Positions 8,119 to 17,849 of a DNA stretch of 64,000 nucleotides are shown here, one piece after another; the first letter of the stretch is position 1; each line of letters begins with the position of its first letter. The stretch is from assembly GCF_021284745.1 (NCBI RefSeq), contig NZ_CP089925.1:930001-994000 (forward strand), read 5' to 3'. The DNA is from Lysobacter sp. KIS68-7 (GTDB lineage: Bacteria > Pseudomonadota > Gammaproteobacteria > Xanthomonadales > Xanthomonadaceae). The notes below the pieces were generated by a model. The model ran no database searches. It was not told the origin of the DNA and saw nothing but the letters and a program-made list of their open reading frames with translations. The position numbers were made by a program, and so were the translations under genes.

Positions 8119-9102
8119 ATGAATCCCCCAGCCCTGACTTTACCCGCATACGGCGATGTCCTCGCCGCCGCCGCGCGCATCGCGCCGCATGCGCATGCCA
8201 CCCCGGTGCTCCGCTCGCGCTCGCTCGACGCGCTCGTCGGTGCGCAGATCCATTTCAAGGCCGAGCAGTTGCAGCGCGCGGGCGCCTTCAAGTTCCGCGG
8301 TGCATGCAATGCCGTGTGGTCCTTGTCGGAAGAACAGGCATCGCGCGGCGTCGTGACGCACTCCTCCGGCAACCATGGCGCAGCGCTTGCGCTCGCATCG
8401 CGCACGCGCGGCATCGCCTGCCACGTGGTCGTGCCCGAAGGCGCGGTGGAATCCAAGCTCGCGGCGATCAAAGCCTATGGCGCCACCCTGCACCGTTGCG
8501 CGCCGACCATCGCCGCGCGCGAAGCCATGTGCGCGCAGATCCAGCAGGACACCGGCGCGGTCCTCGTGCACCCCTACACCGATGCGCGCGTGATCGCGGG
8601 CCAGGGCACCGCGGCGCTCGAACTCGTGCAGCAATGCGATGCACAGCTCGATGCGCTCATCGTGCCGGTGGGTGGCGGCGGACTCGCGTCGGGCACCGCG
8701 CTCGTTGCGCGTGCATTGCCGAAGCCGTTGCGCGTGTTCCTGGCCGAGCCTGCGGGCGCGGCGGAAACCGCGGCCTCGCTCGCCAAGGGGGCGCGCGTCG
8801 TCGATTTCGTGCCCGACACCATCTGCGATGGCCTGCGCGGCACGCTCGGCGAACCCAATTTCGCGATGCTGCATGGCGACGACGTGGAAGCGCTCGTCGT
8901 GGACGACGCCGACACGGTGGAGGCGATGCGCCTGCTGTGGTCGCGCCTGAAGCAGGTCGTCGAACCCTCGTCGGCCACGGTGTTCGCCGCGCTGATGCGC
9001 CATCGCGAGCGCTTCGCCGGCATGCGCGTGGGGGCCGTGCTTTCGGGCGGCAACGTCGACCTCGATGCCGTAGGCGCACTGTTCGCCGGACACCGGTCGT
9101 GA
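8119..9102 (+). CDS. PLP-dependent threonine/serine dehydratase or serine racemase-like enzyme
   Basis: The protein has 327 residues and the fold-type II PLP signatures: GAFKFRGA with the Schiff-base Lys58, the substrate/phosphate loop SSGNHGAA (82-89), and the phosphate-binding GGGGLASG loop (185-192). There is no C-terminal ACT domain, so it is not the long biosynthetic IlvA. It resembles catabolic threonine/serine dehydratases or eukaryote-type serine racemases, which interconvert or deaminate L-serine/L-threonine in the cytoplasm. The stop overlaps the GTG start of the next gene (GTGA), so the two are translationally coupled. Confidence 0.88.
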   Translation: MNPPALTLPAYGDVLAAAARIAPHAHATPVLRSRSLDALVGAQIHFKAEQLQRAGAFKFRGACNAVWSLSEEQASRGVVTHSSGNHGAALALASRTRGIACHVVVPEGAVESKLAAIKAYGATLHRCAPTIAAREAMCAQIQQDTGAVLVHPYTDARVIAGQGTAALELVQQCDAQLDALIVPVGGGGLASGTALVARALPKPLRVFLAEPAGAAETAASLAKGARVVDFVPDTICDGLRGTLGEPNFAMLHGDDVEALVVDDADTVEAMRLLWSRLKQVVEPSSATVFAALMRHRERFAGMRVGAVLSGGNVDLDAVGALFAGHRS

Positions 9103-9533
9103 GCGGGGTGGAACGTCCGTCGCCGCAGGCGCTCGCGCTCGCGACGCTGCGCGCCTACTACGATGCATTGAACCGCCACGACCCCGTGGCCGCGGTGGCC
9201 CTGCTCGACGAAGACGTCGTGCACGAGGTCAACCAGGGCCCGCGCGAAGTGGGTCGGGCCGCGTTCCTCGAATTCCTGCAGCGCATGGAAGCCTGCTACT
9301 CCGAACACCTGAGCGATTTCAGGTTCCTGTGCGCGCAGGACGGCTCACACGCAGCCGCCGAATACACCGTGGTGGGCGAATACATCGCCAACGACATCGG
9401 GATGCCGCCGGCACAGGGACAGCGGTATCGCATGCCCGGTGCCGCGTTCTTCACGTTGCGGGACGGGCGCATTCGTCGCGTAAGCGACCACTACAATCTG
9501 CAGGAATGGTTCTCGCAGGTCGCCCAGGCCTGA
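9099..9533 (+). CDS. SnoaL/NTF2-like protein (ketosteroid isomerase-related)
   Basis: The protein has 144 residues, starting at the GTG that overlaps the upstream stop. A single NTF2-like cone-shaped domain is suggested by LRAYYDALNRHDPVAAVALL near the start and the closing pattern FFTLRDGRIRRVSDHYNLQE. The family includes steroid isomerases, polyketide cyclases and many binding proteins of unknown ligand. Coupling to a PLP dehydratase suggests a shared substrate or a hydratase/isomerase step, but nothing in the sequence names it. Confidence 0.8.
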   Translation: MSGVERPSPQALALATLRAYYDALNRHDPVAAVALLDEDVVHEVNQGPREVGRAAFLEFLQRMEACYSEHLSDFRFLCAQDGSHAAAEYTVVGEYIANDIGMPPAQGQRYRMPGAAFFTLRDGRIRRVSDHYNLQEWFSQVAQA

Positions 9534-9554
9534 TTGCCCGCCCCCGGAACGCTC

Positions 9555-11030
9555 ATGGACGCTTTGCGCAAACCGGCCGTCTGGATCGCCCTGCTCGCCG
9601 CCCTGCTCGGGCTGGCGCTGCTGGGCAGTCGCGGCATCTGGGATCCGGACGAAGGGCGTTACACGAACGTCGGGCTGAACATGCTCGACAGTGGCGATTG
9701 GCTCATCCCGCGTCGCAACGAAGAGATCGGACACTGGACGAAGCCGCCCATGACGTACTGGGCGATCGCCTCGAGCGTCGCGGTGTTCGGGTCGAATGCA
9801 TGGGCCGCGCGCTTCCCGGCAGCGTTGTCCTACCTGTTGTGCGTGTGGATGGTGTGGCGCATGGGGCGCAAGTTGTCGCCCGGCAACGAAGCGCCCGCGG
9901 CGCTGGCCTACGCCACGATGTTGCTGCCCATCGGGGCGGCACAGATGATCACGACGGACTTCGTGCTCGCTGCGTGTTCCACCTTCGCGATGCACGGCTT
10001 CGTACACGCGCGCTTCGGCGACACGCGGCAGCGCTTGTGGATGGCGACCGTGTGGATCGGCTTCGGGCTCGCGTTCCTGACGAAGGGGCCGCCGGGGCTG
10101 TTGCCGTTGCTGGCGCTCATCGCCTTCGACCTGGCCATCCCGGGGCGACGCGAGCATCGCCTGTTCCAGCTGCCTGGCATCGCGCTGTTCCTGCTGATCG
10201 CGCTGCCCTGGTACATCGCCGTCGTGATGCGTACGCCGGGGCTGCTGCATTACTTCGTCGGCAGCGAGGTCGTGAACCGGGTGGCGAGCGACAGTTTCAG
10301 CCGCCACGGTGAGTGGTACGGCTGGATCGTGGTCTTCGGTCCGACGCTGCTGGTGGGGACGCTGCCGTGGACATTCGCGCTGCTGCGTTTCCTCAAGCGC
10401 CTGCCCGGCGACGTGAAACGCTGGTGGCGCGATCCGGCGCAGCGCGCCGCCGATGCGCCGTGGGTGTTCCTCGTGTTGTGGGTGCTGGTGCCGCTGGTCA
10501 TCTTCTGCATCGCGCGCTCGCGCATGCCGCTGTACCTGCTGCCGCTGTGGGCACCGCTCGCGCTGCTGGTGGGGATGCAGCGGGGACGCGAAGGCAGGCC
10601 GTTGCCGCGCATGCGCTGGATCGTCGCCTGGGCCGTGCTGGTGCTCGGCATGCAGTTCGCGGCGGCCCGGTGGCCGACGCACAAGGACGCCTCGCAGTGG
10701 GCCGATGCGATCCGCGAGCGCGCCGCGCCGGAGCCCGTGCGCAAGGTGGTGTTCGTCGAGGACATGACCCGCTACGGCCTGCACCTGCACCTGGGCCTGC
10801 CCGTGCGCATCGAAAAGATCGCCCTGCAGCCCCTGCCGCAATCGCCGTATGACCGGATCTACGACGACCTGATCGTCGAGGCGCTCCACAAGACCGAGCC
10901 GGGTGCCATCTGGATCTGCAAGGCCTCGGCCTGGCCGAAGATCCGCATGCGCATCGAACTCGCCGGCTACACGCCCGTGATGCTGCCGCCCTACCGCGAC
11001 CGGCTGTTGTTCCGCGTGGTCCCCCGCTGA
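9555..11030 (+). CDS. Membrane glycosyltransferase, GT39/ArnT-like
   Basis: The protein has 491 residues. An N-terminal membrane segment is followed by the conserved first periplasmic loop [12 protein letters not shown] (about 29-40), which holds the acidic residues typical of GT39/ArnT (PMT-2) enzymes. Many further hydrophobic helices follow and a soluble C-terminal part ends the protein. These enzymes transfer a sugar from a polyprenyl-phosphate carrier on the periplasmic side of the inner membrane, for example onto lipid A or protein. I use the ATG at 9555 rather than the TTG at 9534. Lipid A modification is possible, but the acceptor is unknown. Confidence 0.87.
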   Translation: MDALRKPAVWIALLAALLGLALLGSRGIWDPDEGRYTNVGLNMLDSGDWLIPRRNEEIGHWTKPPMTYWAIASSVAVFGSNAWAARFPAALSYLLCVWMVWRMGRKLSPGNEAPAALAYATMLLPIGAAQMITTDFVLAACSTFAMHGFVHARFGDTRQRLWMATVWIGFGLAFLTKGPPGLLPLLALIAFDLAIPGRREHRLFQLPGIALFLLIALPWYIAVVMRTPGLLHYFVGSEVVNRVASDSFSRHGEWYGWIVVFGPTLLVGTLPWTFALLRFLKRLPGDVKRWWRDPAQRAADAPWVFLVLWVLVPLVIFCIARSRMPLYLLPLWAPLALLVGMQRGREGRPLPRMRWIVAWAVLVLGMQFAAARWPTHKDASQWADAIRERAAPEPVRKVVFVEDMTRYGLHLHLGLPVRIEKIALQPLPQSPYDRIYDDLIVEALHKTEPGAIWICKASAWPKIRMRIELAGYTPVMLPPYRDRLLFRVVPR

Positions 11031-11079
11031 CCCGGGTGCGACAATGGGCGTCCTGCCAGCGCCCGAGACCCGCCGTCCC

Positions 11080-12108
11080 ATGCAATCGATTTCCCTCACC
11101 CGCTACCTCATCGAAGAAGAACGGGAAGGCCGCATCCAGGCCGACCTGCGCCTGCTGATCGAAGTGGTCGCGCGCGCGTGCAAGACGATTTCCGTCGCCG
11201 TGGGCAAGGGCGCGTTGGGGGGTGTGCTCGGCGATGCCGGCAGCGGCAACATCCAGGGCGAGGCGCAGAAGAAGCTCGACGTCATCGCCAACGACGTGCT
11301 GCTCGAAGCCAACGCCTGGGGCGGCCACCTGGCGGCCTGCGCGTCGGAAGAGATGGACCACTGCCATCCGATCCCCGACGTGTATCCGCGCGGCAACTAC
11401 CTGTTGTTGTTCGATCCGCTCGACGGCAGCAGCAACATCGACGTCAACGTGTCGGTGGGCACCATCTTCTCCGTGCTGCGCTGCCCCGAGGGCGTGACGC
11501 AGGCGACCGACGAAGACTTTCTGCAGCCCGGCACCGCGCAGCTCTCCGCCGGTTACTGCATCTATGGCCCGAGCACGATGCTCGTGCTGACGATCGGCAA
11601 CGGCACGCACGCCTTCACGCTCGATCGCGAGATGGGCTCCTTCATGCTCACCCAGCGCGACATGCGCGTGCCGGCGGCGACGAAGGAATTCGCGATCAAC
11701 ATGTCGAACCAGCGCCACTGGGAAGCGCCGATGCAGGACTACGTGCGCGACCTGCTCGCCGGCGAGACCGGCCCGCGCGGCAAGAATTTCAACATGCGCT
11801 GGATCGCGAGCATGGTGGCCGATGTGCACCGCATCCTCACGCGCGGCGGCATCTTCATCTATCCGTGGGACAAGAAGGACCCGACCAAGGTCGGCAAGCT
11901 GCGCCTGATGTACGAAGCCAACCCGATGAGCCTGCTGATCGAGCAGGCCGGTGGCGCTTCGTCCAACGGCCGCATGCGCATGATGGACATCGCGCCGACG
12001 CAGCTGCACCAGCGCGTGCCGGTCTTCCTCGGTTCGCGCGAGGAAGTGGCGGTGGCGACGGAATACCACCTCGCGCACGACGCGAAATCGAAGCCTGCGG
12101 TCGCATGA
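11080..12108 (+). CDS. fbp: Fructose-1,6-bisphosphatase, class I
   Basis: The protein has 342 residues. The Mg-binding signature [13 protein letters not shown] (111-123), the SEEMDH acidic patch (89-94), and the C-terminal [20 protein letters not shown] and EQAGG motifs define class I FBPase. It hydrolyses fructose-1,6-bisphosphate to fructose-6-phosphate in gluconeogenesis, in the cytoplasm. The start at [10 protein letters not shown] fits the family; the upstream ATG at 11044 would add 12 residues. The stop overlaps the next start (ATGA). Confidence 0.96.
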   Translation: MQSISLTRYLIEEEREGRIQADLRLLIEVVARACKTISVAVGKGALGGVLGDAGSGNIQGEAQKKLDVIANDVLLEANAWGGHLAACASEEMDHCHPIPDVYPRGNYLLLFDPLDGSSNIDVNVSVGTIFSVLRCPEGVTQATDEDFLQPGTAQLSAGYCIYGPSTMLVLTIGNGTHAFTLDREMGSFMLTQRDMRVPAATKEFAINMSNQRHWEAPMQDYVRDLLAGETGPRGKNFNMRWIASMVADVHRILTRGGIFIYPWDKKDPTKVGKLRLMYEANPMSLLIEQAGGASSNGRMRMMDIAPTQLHQRVPVFLGSREEVAVATEYHLAHDAKSKPAVA

Positions 12109-12824
12109 GCGAGGCGTCGGTGAACGGCGCGTCGCGCGACTTCATCGAAGTCGTGCATGGCGCGCTGGACGCCGAGGTCTGCGCGGCCATCATCGCGCGC
12201 ATGCGCGACAGTAACGAGCTGCAACCGGGACGCGTCGGCGGTGGCGTGTTCCCGGAACTGAAGGACAGCCGCGATCTGTCGATCACCGGCCACGCCGGTT
12301 GGGAAGACATCGATCGCCGCATCAACAATGCCGTGTTCGCGGGCCTGCTGGCCTACCTTCGACGTTATCCGCAGGCGCTCATCGCACCGCTGATGCTGCA
12401 GTACGCCGCGCCCGACGGCACGCAGCAGCGCCTGACCGCGGACAACATCGCGGGCACGGACGACGCCGCACTCGGCACGCTCGCCAGTGCGTGCTTTCGC
12501 CCCGGCCCGACCAACCTGCAGTGGTACCGCGCCGACAGCGGCGGCTATCCGTATTGGCACTGCGAGCTGTATCCGCGCGACGCGCGCTGCGAAACGCTGC
12601 ACCGCCACCTGTTGTGGACGATCTATCTCAACGACGGATTCCAGGAAGGCGAGACCGAGTTCTTCTTCCAGCAACGCATCGTCGTGCCGCGCACCGGCGA
12701 CCTGCTGATCGCACCGACCGCGTTCACGCACACGCATCGCGGCAATCGCCCGCGCGGCGGGGACAAGTTCATCGCGACGGGCTGGATCCTGTTCCAGCGC
12801 GCCGAAGCGTTGTATCAGGCCTGA
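12105..12824 (+). CDS. 2OG-Fe(II) oxygenase family protein
   Basis: The protein has 239 residues, coupled to fbp by an ATGA overlap. The jelly-roll core has the likely iron ligands His152 and Glu154 in WHCELY and a distal His in [10 protein letters not shown] (His209 or 211), followed by a basic residue for 2-oxoglutarate. A Glu where most family members have Asp (HxE instead of HxD) is uncommon but known in some enzymes. It probably hydroxylates a protein or small molecule; the substrate cannot be told. Its last 10 bases overlap, tail to tail, the end of the opposing response-regulator gene. Confidence 0.8.
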   Translation: MSEASVNGASRDFIEVVHGALDAEVCAAIIARMRDSNELQPGRVGGGVFPELKDSRDLSITGHAGWEDIDRRINNAVFAGLLAYLRRYPQALIAPLMLQYAAPDGTQQRLTADNIAGTDDAALGTLASACFRPGPTNLQWYRADSGGYPYWHCELYPRDARCETLHRHLLWTIYLNDGFQEGETEFFFQQRIVVPRTGDLLIAPTAFTHTHRGNRPRGGDKFIATGWILFQRAEALYQA

Positions 12825-13252
12825 TCGCCGCGCCGGCCGTCGAGCCACTGCGCCCGCAGGCGTTTCATTTCTTCGATGAAGCGTTCGAAGTCGACGGGCT
12901 TCTGCAGGTAGCTGTCCACGCCCGACGCGAAGCTCGTGTCGATGTCGAAGGGTTCTCCGCTGCTGCTCAGTGCGACCACGGGCAGGTGGCGCGTCGCGGG
13001 ATCGGCGCGGATCGCCTGCATGACTTCGCGGCCGTCGAGCTTGGGCAGGTTGAGATCGAGCAGCACGAGGGCGGGTAACTGCGTCGCATCGCGCCCTGCG
13101 TGCACGCCGCGGCCGTGCAGCCAGTCGAGGGCAATGGCGCCGTCATTGGCGACGACCAGCGGATGGGTGATGCCTGCTTCCACGAAGGCGAGCCGCGTGA
13201 GCTCGACGTCGTCGAGGTTGTCTTCGATCAGCAGGACGGGGGCGAGGCTCAT
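12815..13252 (-). CDS. Receiver-only response regulator (Rcp1/CheY-like)
   Basis: The protein has 145 residues and is one receiver domain with no output domain. Asp11 (with Glu10) forms the acidic pocket, Asp66 in LVLLDLNLPKLDG is the phospho-acceptor, and Lys118 in LQKPVD completes the active site. The length and the insert near residues 46-60 resemble Rcp1-type regulators that pair with phytochrome-like kinases. It begins inside the stop codon of the kinase gene (ATGA), so the two are made together. It presumably works by protein-protein contact or as a phosphate carrier. Confidence 0.92.
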   Translation of the reverse strand: MSLAPVLLIEDNLDDVELTRLAFVEAGITHPLVVANDGAIALDWLHGRGVHAGRDATQLPALVLLDLNLPKLDGREVMQAIRADPATRHLPVVALSSSGEPFDIDTSFASGVDSYLQKPVDFERFIEEMKRLRAQWLDGRRGDQA

Positions 13253-14025
13253 GACGCTTCCAGGGCCGACTCCGGCAAAGGATGCGCCGGAAGGAACAGA
13301 TGCGCGACCGTGCCCTGCCCCGCGGTGCTCACCAGGCGCAGGCGCCCGCCATGGCGCTCGGCGACGGCGCGTGCGATGGCCAGGCCGAGGCCGCATCCGT
13401 CGGGATAGTCGCTCGAATGCAGGCGCTGGAAGGGTTCACCGAGTTTGGTGGCATGCGCGGCATCGAAGCCGATGCCGTCGTCGCGGATGCGCAGGTGCAG
13501 GCCATCGGGCGTGCGATCGCCGTCCACGTGGATCGAGATCGGCGCACCCGGGCGCGCATAGGTCCAGGCGTTGTGCAGCAATTCCTGCAACGCGGTCTTC
13601 AGCAGGCGCTCGTCGCCGTGCACGTGCAGGGCGGGTGCGATGTCGATCGTGGCTTCGCGGTCCGGCGCTGCGTCGCGCAACTCACCGGCGCACCAATCGG
13701 CCAGGTAGGACAGATCCACCTCGCCGTGCGCCATCGGCGCCGTGCCCACGTGCATCCACGACTGCATGCGCGAAAGCAGCCGCGTCATGCGCGCACTGGC
13801 TTCGCGGATGCGGTGCAGGTGGTCCCGCGCTTGGTCATCGAGCGCGTCGCTGCGTTGTTCGAGCAGGTAGGAAAAGCTTTCCACCGCGCGCAGCGGCGTG
13901 CGCATGTCGTGCGCCAGGCCCAGCGCGAAGACCGATTGCGTGCGGCGCACGGCCGCCAGCTCGGCCTCGAGCGCGGCGATGCGCGCCTGCAGTTGCGCGA
14001 CCTGGGGGGGATCGGTGTTGGCCAC
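13249..14025 (-). CDS. Soluble sensor histidine kinase
   Basis: The protein has 258 residues with a GTG start at 14025. A short coiled coil (about 8-30) leads to a DHp domain with His39 in LAHDMRTPL, then an HATPase domain with the N box at Asn152 (LLHNAWTYA), G1 DDGIGFD and G2 GLGLAIARAV. There are no membrane helices and no PAS or GAF sensor, so the input must come from a partner protein or through the coiled coil. It is the first gene of a two-gene operon with the receiver-only regulator. Confidence 0.92.
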   Translation of the reverse strand: MANTDPPQVAQLQARIAALEAELAAVRRTQSVFALGLAHDMRTPLRAVESFSYLLEQRSDALDDQARDHLHRIREASARMTRLLSRMQSWMHVGTAPMAHGEVDLSYLADWCAGELRDAAPDREATIDIAPALHVHGDERLLKTALQELLHNAWTYARPGAPISIHVDGDRTPDGLHLRIRDDGIGFDAAHATKLGEPFQRLHSSDYPDGCGLGLAIARAVAERHGGRLRLVSTAGQGTVAHLFLPAHPLPESALEAS

Positions 14026-14097
14026 GGCGTGAGTGTACGCAACCGGCGGTAGCCGGGGCGTCGACGCGTCCGCGGAATGCAGGCGGGGATCGCGGGC

Positions 14098-15201
14098 CTA
14101 GAACAATTCCGCCTGGGGCGAGGGTTTGCGCGGTGGCGTGAAGCGGCTTGCGTCGAGCGGCGGCAAGCGGCCGAATCCGAGCCGTGCATGCGCCTTGCGG
14201 AAGCGTTGCTGGATCAACTGCGCGAACGGGCCTTCACCCCGCATGCGCTTGCCGAATCGGCTGTCGTAATCCTTCCCGCCGCGCATCTGCTGGATCAGGC
14301 TCATGACGTGCGCGGCGCGGTCGGGGTAATGCAACTGCAGCCACTCGCGCCAGAGTTCCTTCAACTCGTGCGGCAGGCGCAGCAGGACGTAACCGGCCGA
14401 TTGCGCGCCGTGCTCCTTCGCGGCCTCGAGGATGTGTTCGAGTTCGTGGTCGGTGATCATCGGGATCACCGGCGCGACCAGCACGCCGACGGGAACGCCG
14501 GCATCGGCGAGCGTGCGCATGGCGCGCAGTTTGCCGTGCGGCGCGGTCGCACGCGGCTCCATCTTCGACGCGAGTCGGTTGTCGAGCGTGGTGACCGAGA
14601 AGTGCACGGTGACCAGATGCTCCTTCGCCATCCGTGCCAGCAGGTCCACGTCGCGTTCGATCATGCCGCCCTTGGTGACGAAGCTCACCGGATGCTGCGT
14701 TTCGGCCAACACCTCGAGCACGCCGCGCGTGATGCGGTAGTCGCGCTCGATGGGCTGGTAGGCATCGGTGTTGATGCCCAGGGCGATGGTGTCGGGGACA
14801 TATCCCGGCTTGGCCAGTTCCTCGCGCAGTCGCTCAACCGCGTTGGTCTTGGCGAACAGGCGCGATTCGAAGTCCAGGCCGGGCGAGAGGTCCAGGTAGG
14901 CGTGCGACGGACGCGCGAAGCAGTACACGCAGCCGTGCTCGCAACCGCGATAGGGATTGATGGAGGCGTTGAAGCCGACGTCCGGCGACTGGTTGCGCGA
15001 GATGATGGAGCGCGCGCGTTCTTCGGTGACCTGCGTGTCGGGATTGCGCGAGGGGGCGGCGCCTTCGTCCAGGGCGGTGTCGTAAACCGACCCCCAGCCG
15101 TCGTCCTCGCCATGGCGCACGGTCTTCTCGAACCGCCCTGCCACCCGCGAAGCCGCTCCGCGGCCCTTGATCGGTGAAGTTGCCTTGCGCGCGTCGTCCA
15201 C
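14098..15201 (-). CDS. Radical SAM protein, PA0069/SplB-like family
   Basis: The protein has about 367 residues. The cluster motif CEHGCVYC (Cys87, 91, 94) binds the 4Fe-4S centre that cleaves S-adenosylmethionine, and PIKGRGA near the N terminus is typical of the PA0069 family. The substrate is unknown; members are distantly related to spore photoproduct lyase-like enzymes. I take the GTG at 15201 because it puts the conserved PIKGRG segment about ten residues in; a GTG at 15231 is also in frame. It is divergent from the cardiolipin synthase gene. Confidence 0.85.
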   Translation of the reverse strand: MDDARKATSPIKGRGAASRVAGRFEKTVRHGEDDGWGSVYDTALDEGAAPSRNPDTQVTEERARSIISRNQSPDVGFNASINPYRGCEHGCVYCFARPSHAYLDLSPGLDFESRLFAKTNAVERLREELAKPGYVPDTIALGINTDAYQPIERDYRITRGVLEVLAETQHPVSFVTKGGMIERDVDLLARMAKEHLVTVHFSVTTLDNRLASKMEPRATAPHGKLRAMRTLADAGVPVGVLVAPVIPMITDHELEHILEAAKEHGAQSAGYVLLRLPHELKELWREWLQLHYPDRAAHVMSLIQQMRGGKDYDSRFGKRMRGEGPFAQLIQQRFRKAHARLGFGRLPPLDASRFTPPRKPSPQAELF

Positions 15202-15257
15202 GCCGCTAGGGTACGCTCGGCGGCGTCGCACGACGCGCGACGGCCCCCGAAACCCTC

Positions 15258-16691
15258 ATGCTCCAGACGCTGATCGACGCCTGGCACGCGCTGCTCGACA
15301 TCCCGAACATCGGGTTGTACCTCACGCTCGGTTGGGCGGCGTACCTGATCGGGCTGGGCGGGTGGATCGTGCTGCAGAAGCGCGAACCGGTCGCGACGCT
15401 GAGCTGGTTGTTCGGTCTGGCGCTGCTGCCCTACGTCGGTTTCATCGTCTACCACTACCTCGGGCCGCAGCGCATCCAGCGGCATCGGATCCGGCGTGCG
15501 CGCAGTAAGGCGGCGCGGCTGGCGGCATCGGACACGCAGGACGTCATCGAGCGCGAGTTGTCGCAATTGGGGCTCGCGACGTCCGGCCTGCCGCCGTCGA
15601 CCGCGCGCGACGTGCGCATGCTGGTGGATGGCGGCGCGAAGTACGTGGCACTGCTCGACGACATCGCGGCCGCGCACACGTCGATCGACATGGAGTACTA
15701 CATCTTCCTGGCCGATCGCACGGGCACGGCGGTGCGCGATGCGCTGATCGAACGCGCGCGCGCGGGCGTCCGCGTTCGACTGCTGGTGGATGCGGTGGGC
15801 TCGGGCAAGACGCCGCGCCGCTTCTTCGCGCCGCTGGCGGACGCCGGTGGCGAAGTAGCGTGGTTCCATCCGATGCGCTTCGGGCGCATCTGGCGGCGTC
15901 CGTGGCTCAACCTGCGCACGCATCGCAAGATCGTGGTGATCGACGGGCGCATCGCCTATACCGGCGGCATCAACGTCACGGACGAGGAAGACGAGCGCCT
16001 GCGCCCGGATGCGTATCGCGACCTGCATCTCCGGCTGGATGGCGACATCGCGCGGTCGCTGCAGGTCGTGTTCGTCGAGGACTGGGCGTATGCGACCGGA
16101 CAGTCCCCGGTGCTGCCGCCGCCGCCGGAACCGCAGCCGCCGGGGACGTTCGCGGTGCAGGTGGTGAGTTCGGGGCCCGATTCGAATTGGGAGGCCATCC
16201 ATCGCCTCCACGTCACGGCGATCCACCTGGCGCAGCGTCGCGTGTGGCTGACCACGCCCTACTTCGTGCCCGGCGAGGCGGCGATGATGGCGCTCACCTC
16301 GGCGGCGCTGGCGGGCCTCGACGTGCGGCTGCTGGTGCCCAAGCGCAGCGATTCGGTGGTGGTCACCTATGCGGCGCGTTCGTATTTCGACGACCTGCTT
16401 GCGGCGGGCGTGCGGGTCTACGAGTACGGGCCACGGCTGCTGCACAGCAAGACACTGCTGATCGACGAGCACCTGGCCGTCATCGGCAGCGCGAACTTCG
16501 ACCATCGCAGCTTCCGGCTGAACTTCGAGGTGTCGCTGTTGTTCCACGACGCGCGCGTGGCGGGGGAACTGGAACGCACCATCGAGCTCGACCTCGCCCA
16601 TTCCCCGCGCGTGCGCGACGATCGCGCGCGCCCCCTGTGGCGGGTCCGGTTGCCGGAAGCCCTGGCCCGGTTGGTGTCGCCCCTGCTCTGA
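15258..16691 (+). CDS. cls: Cardiolipin synthase, two-PLD-domain (ClsA-type)
   Basis: The protein has 477 residues. Two N-terminal membrane helices precede two phospholipase-D domains with HKD motifs: THRKIVVIDGRIAYTGG (about residue 220) and LHSKTLLIDEHLAVIGSAN (about residue 395). The enzyme joins two phosphatidylglycerol molecules to make cardiolipin and glycerol at the inner membrane. The topology (two helices, then HKD domains) matches ClsA rather than ClsB or ClsC. No partner gene is linked to it. Confidence 0.92.
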   Translation: MLQTLIDAWHALLDIPNIGLYLTLGWAAYLIGLGGWIVLQKREPVATLSWLFGLALLPYVGFIVYHYLGPQRIQRHRIRRARSKAARLAASDTQDVIERELSQLGLATSGLPPSTARDVRMLVDGGAKYVALLDDIAAAHTSIDMEYYIFLADRTGTAVRDALIERARAGVRVRLLVDAVGSGKTPRRFFAPLADAGGEVAWFHPMRFGRIWRRPWLNLRTHRKIVVIDGRIAYTGGINVTDEEDERLRPDAYRDLHLRLDGDIARSLQVVFVEDWAYATGQSPVLPPPPEPQPPGTFAVQVVSSGPDSNWEAIHRLHVTAIHLAQRRVWLTTPYFVPGEAAMMALTSAALAGLDVRLLVPKRSDSVVVTYAARSYFDDLLAAGVRVYEYGPRLLHSKTLLIDEHLAVIGSANFDHRSFRLNFEVSLLFHDARVAGELERTIELDLAHSPRVRDDRARPLWRVRLPEALARLVSPLL

Positions 16692-16734
16692 CGGCGCTAA
16701 ACTCCGGCGCACAGGGCCTTTCGGGAATGGACAC

Positions 16735-17004
16735 ATGCATTGGCTGATGCTGGTACTGGGAATCGGCGCGCTCGCGGTGGCGATGAAGACCACGTCGGTG
16801 GCCTTGATGGTGTTCTGCCTCATCGCGGCGCTGGTGCTCATCCTGATGTGGGTGCTCGGCCTGTATTCGCAGCGCGCCGGTGCGCGCAGCCGCGACGAGA
16901 GCGCGATGATCGATCCGGTCGAACTGCGCCGCCTGCGCGAGCAGGCCGAAGCGCGCAAGGTCGCCGCCGCCTCGCAGGGCGAGCCGCCGCAGTCGCAGCC
17001 GTGA
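16735..17004 (+). CDS. Small membrane protein of unknown function
   Basis: The protein has 89 residues, with two closely spaced hydrophobic helices (about 3-20 and 22-42) and a charged Arg/Glu-rich cytoplasmic tail. It lies 22 bases ahead of pdxJ on the same strand, so it is likely co-transcribed with it. No recognised domain is present. The long hydrophobic run and the coding-like codon usage support a real gene. Confidence 0.65.
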   Translation: MHWLMLVLGIGALAVAMKTTSVALMVFCLIAALVLILMWVLGLYSQRAGARSRDESAMIDPVELRRLREQAEARKVAAASQGEPPQSQP

Positions 17005-17026
17005 TGCGGCGCGCGCGAGCCCGCTG

Positions 17027-17782
17027 ATGGCCACCGCGCTCAGCGTCAACGTCAACAAGATCGCGGTGCTGCGCAATTCGCGCGGCGGCGCGGAGCCCGA
17101 TGTCGTGCAGGCCGCGGCGACGTGCCTGGATGCGGGCGCACACGGCATCACCGTGCATCCGCGGCCCGACGCGCGCCACATTCGCGCCGAGGATGTGTAC
17201 GCGCTCGCGGTGCTGACGCAATCGCGCGGCGTCGAGTTCAATCTCGAAGGCAATCCTTTTGCGCCGCCGCGTGCGGGATATCCGGGGTTTGCGGCGTTGT
17301 GCGCGCAAGCGCGGCCTGCGCAAGCGACGCTCGTGCCGGATTCCGACGGGCAGATCACGTCGGACCACGGGTTCGATTTCTCCGGCGATCTCGGGATGCT
17401 GCGCGATCGCATTGCGGAGTTGCGCGCGCTGGGATGTCGCGTGAGTTTGTTCGTCGACGCGGGGTGTCCCGATGTCGAGCGTGCTGCGGAAGTGGGGGCG
17501 CAACGCATCGAGTTGTATACGGGGCCGTTCGCGGCGGCATTCGCGCAAGGCGATGCGGCGGCGGCGATGGCCTTGTGCGCGGAGACAGCACGTCGCGCGC
17601 AGGCAGTCGGCCTGGATGTCAATGCGGGCCACGATCTGAGCGAAGCCAACCTGGGCACGTTCCTGCACGGCGTGCCGCGCGTGCTCGAAGTCTCCATCGG
17701 CCATGGGCTGATCGGAGAAGCGCTGTATCGCGGGATCGACGCGACGGTGCGACGCTATCTCGAAGTGATCGCTCACGCCTGA
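17027..17782 (+). CDS. pdxJ: Pyridoxine 5'-phosphate synthase PdxJ
   Basis: The protein has 251 residues. Family motifs include the N-terminal [40 protein letters not shown], and the closing [13 protein letters not shown]. It condenses 1-deoxyxylulose-5-phosphate with 3-amino-2-oxopropyl phosphate to give pyridoxine 5'-phosphate, the last ring-forming step of the DXP-dependent vitamin B6 route. The gene converges on the exbD2 gene, sharing a terminator region. Placement beside the tonB-exb cluster matches xanthomonads. Confidence 0.97.
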   Translation: MATALSVNVNKIAVLRNSRGGAEPDVVQAAATCLDAGAHGITVHPRPDARHIRAEDVYALAVLTQSRGVEFNLEGNPFAPPRAGYPGFAALCAQARPAQATLVPDSDGQITSDHGFDFSGDLGMLRDRIAELRALGCRVSLFVDAGCPDVERAAEVGAQRIELYTGPFAAAFAQGDAAAAMALCAETARRAQAVGLDVNAGHDLSEANLGTFLHGVPRVLEVSIGHGLIGEALYRGIDATVRRYLEVIAHA

Positions 17783-17784
17783 GC

Positions 17785-17811
17785 AAAAAAAACGCCGCCC
17801 GGAGGCGGCGT
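17785..17811 (-). terminator. Terminator at the end of the tonB-exb operon, possibly bidirectional
   Basis: A perfect 8-bp stem (acgccgcc 17792-17799, ggcggcgt 17804-17811) has a cgga loop. The adjoining A run on the plus strand (17785-17792) is a T run on the minus strand, so it ends the exbD2 transcript. The plus strand has only a loose T tract further on, so it may also serve pdxJ, less strongly. Confidence 0.88.
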
Positions 17812-17849
17812 CAAAACAGTTTTGGTAAGCGTGTGCTGCTTGTGTTGCG

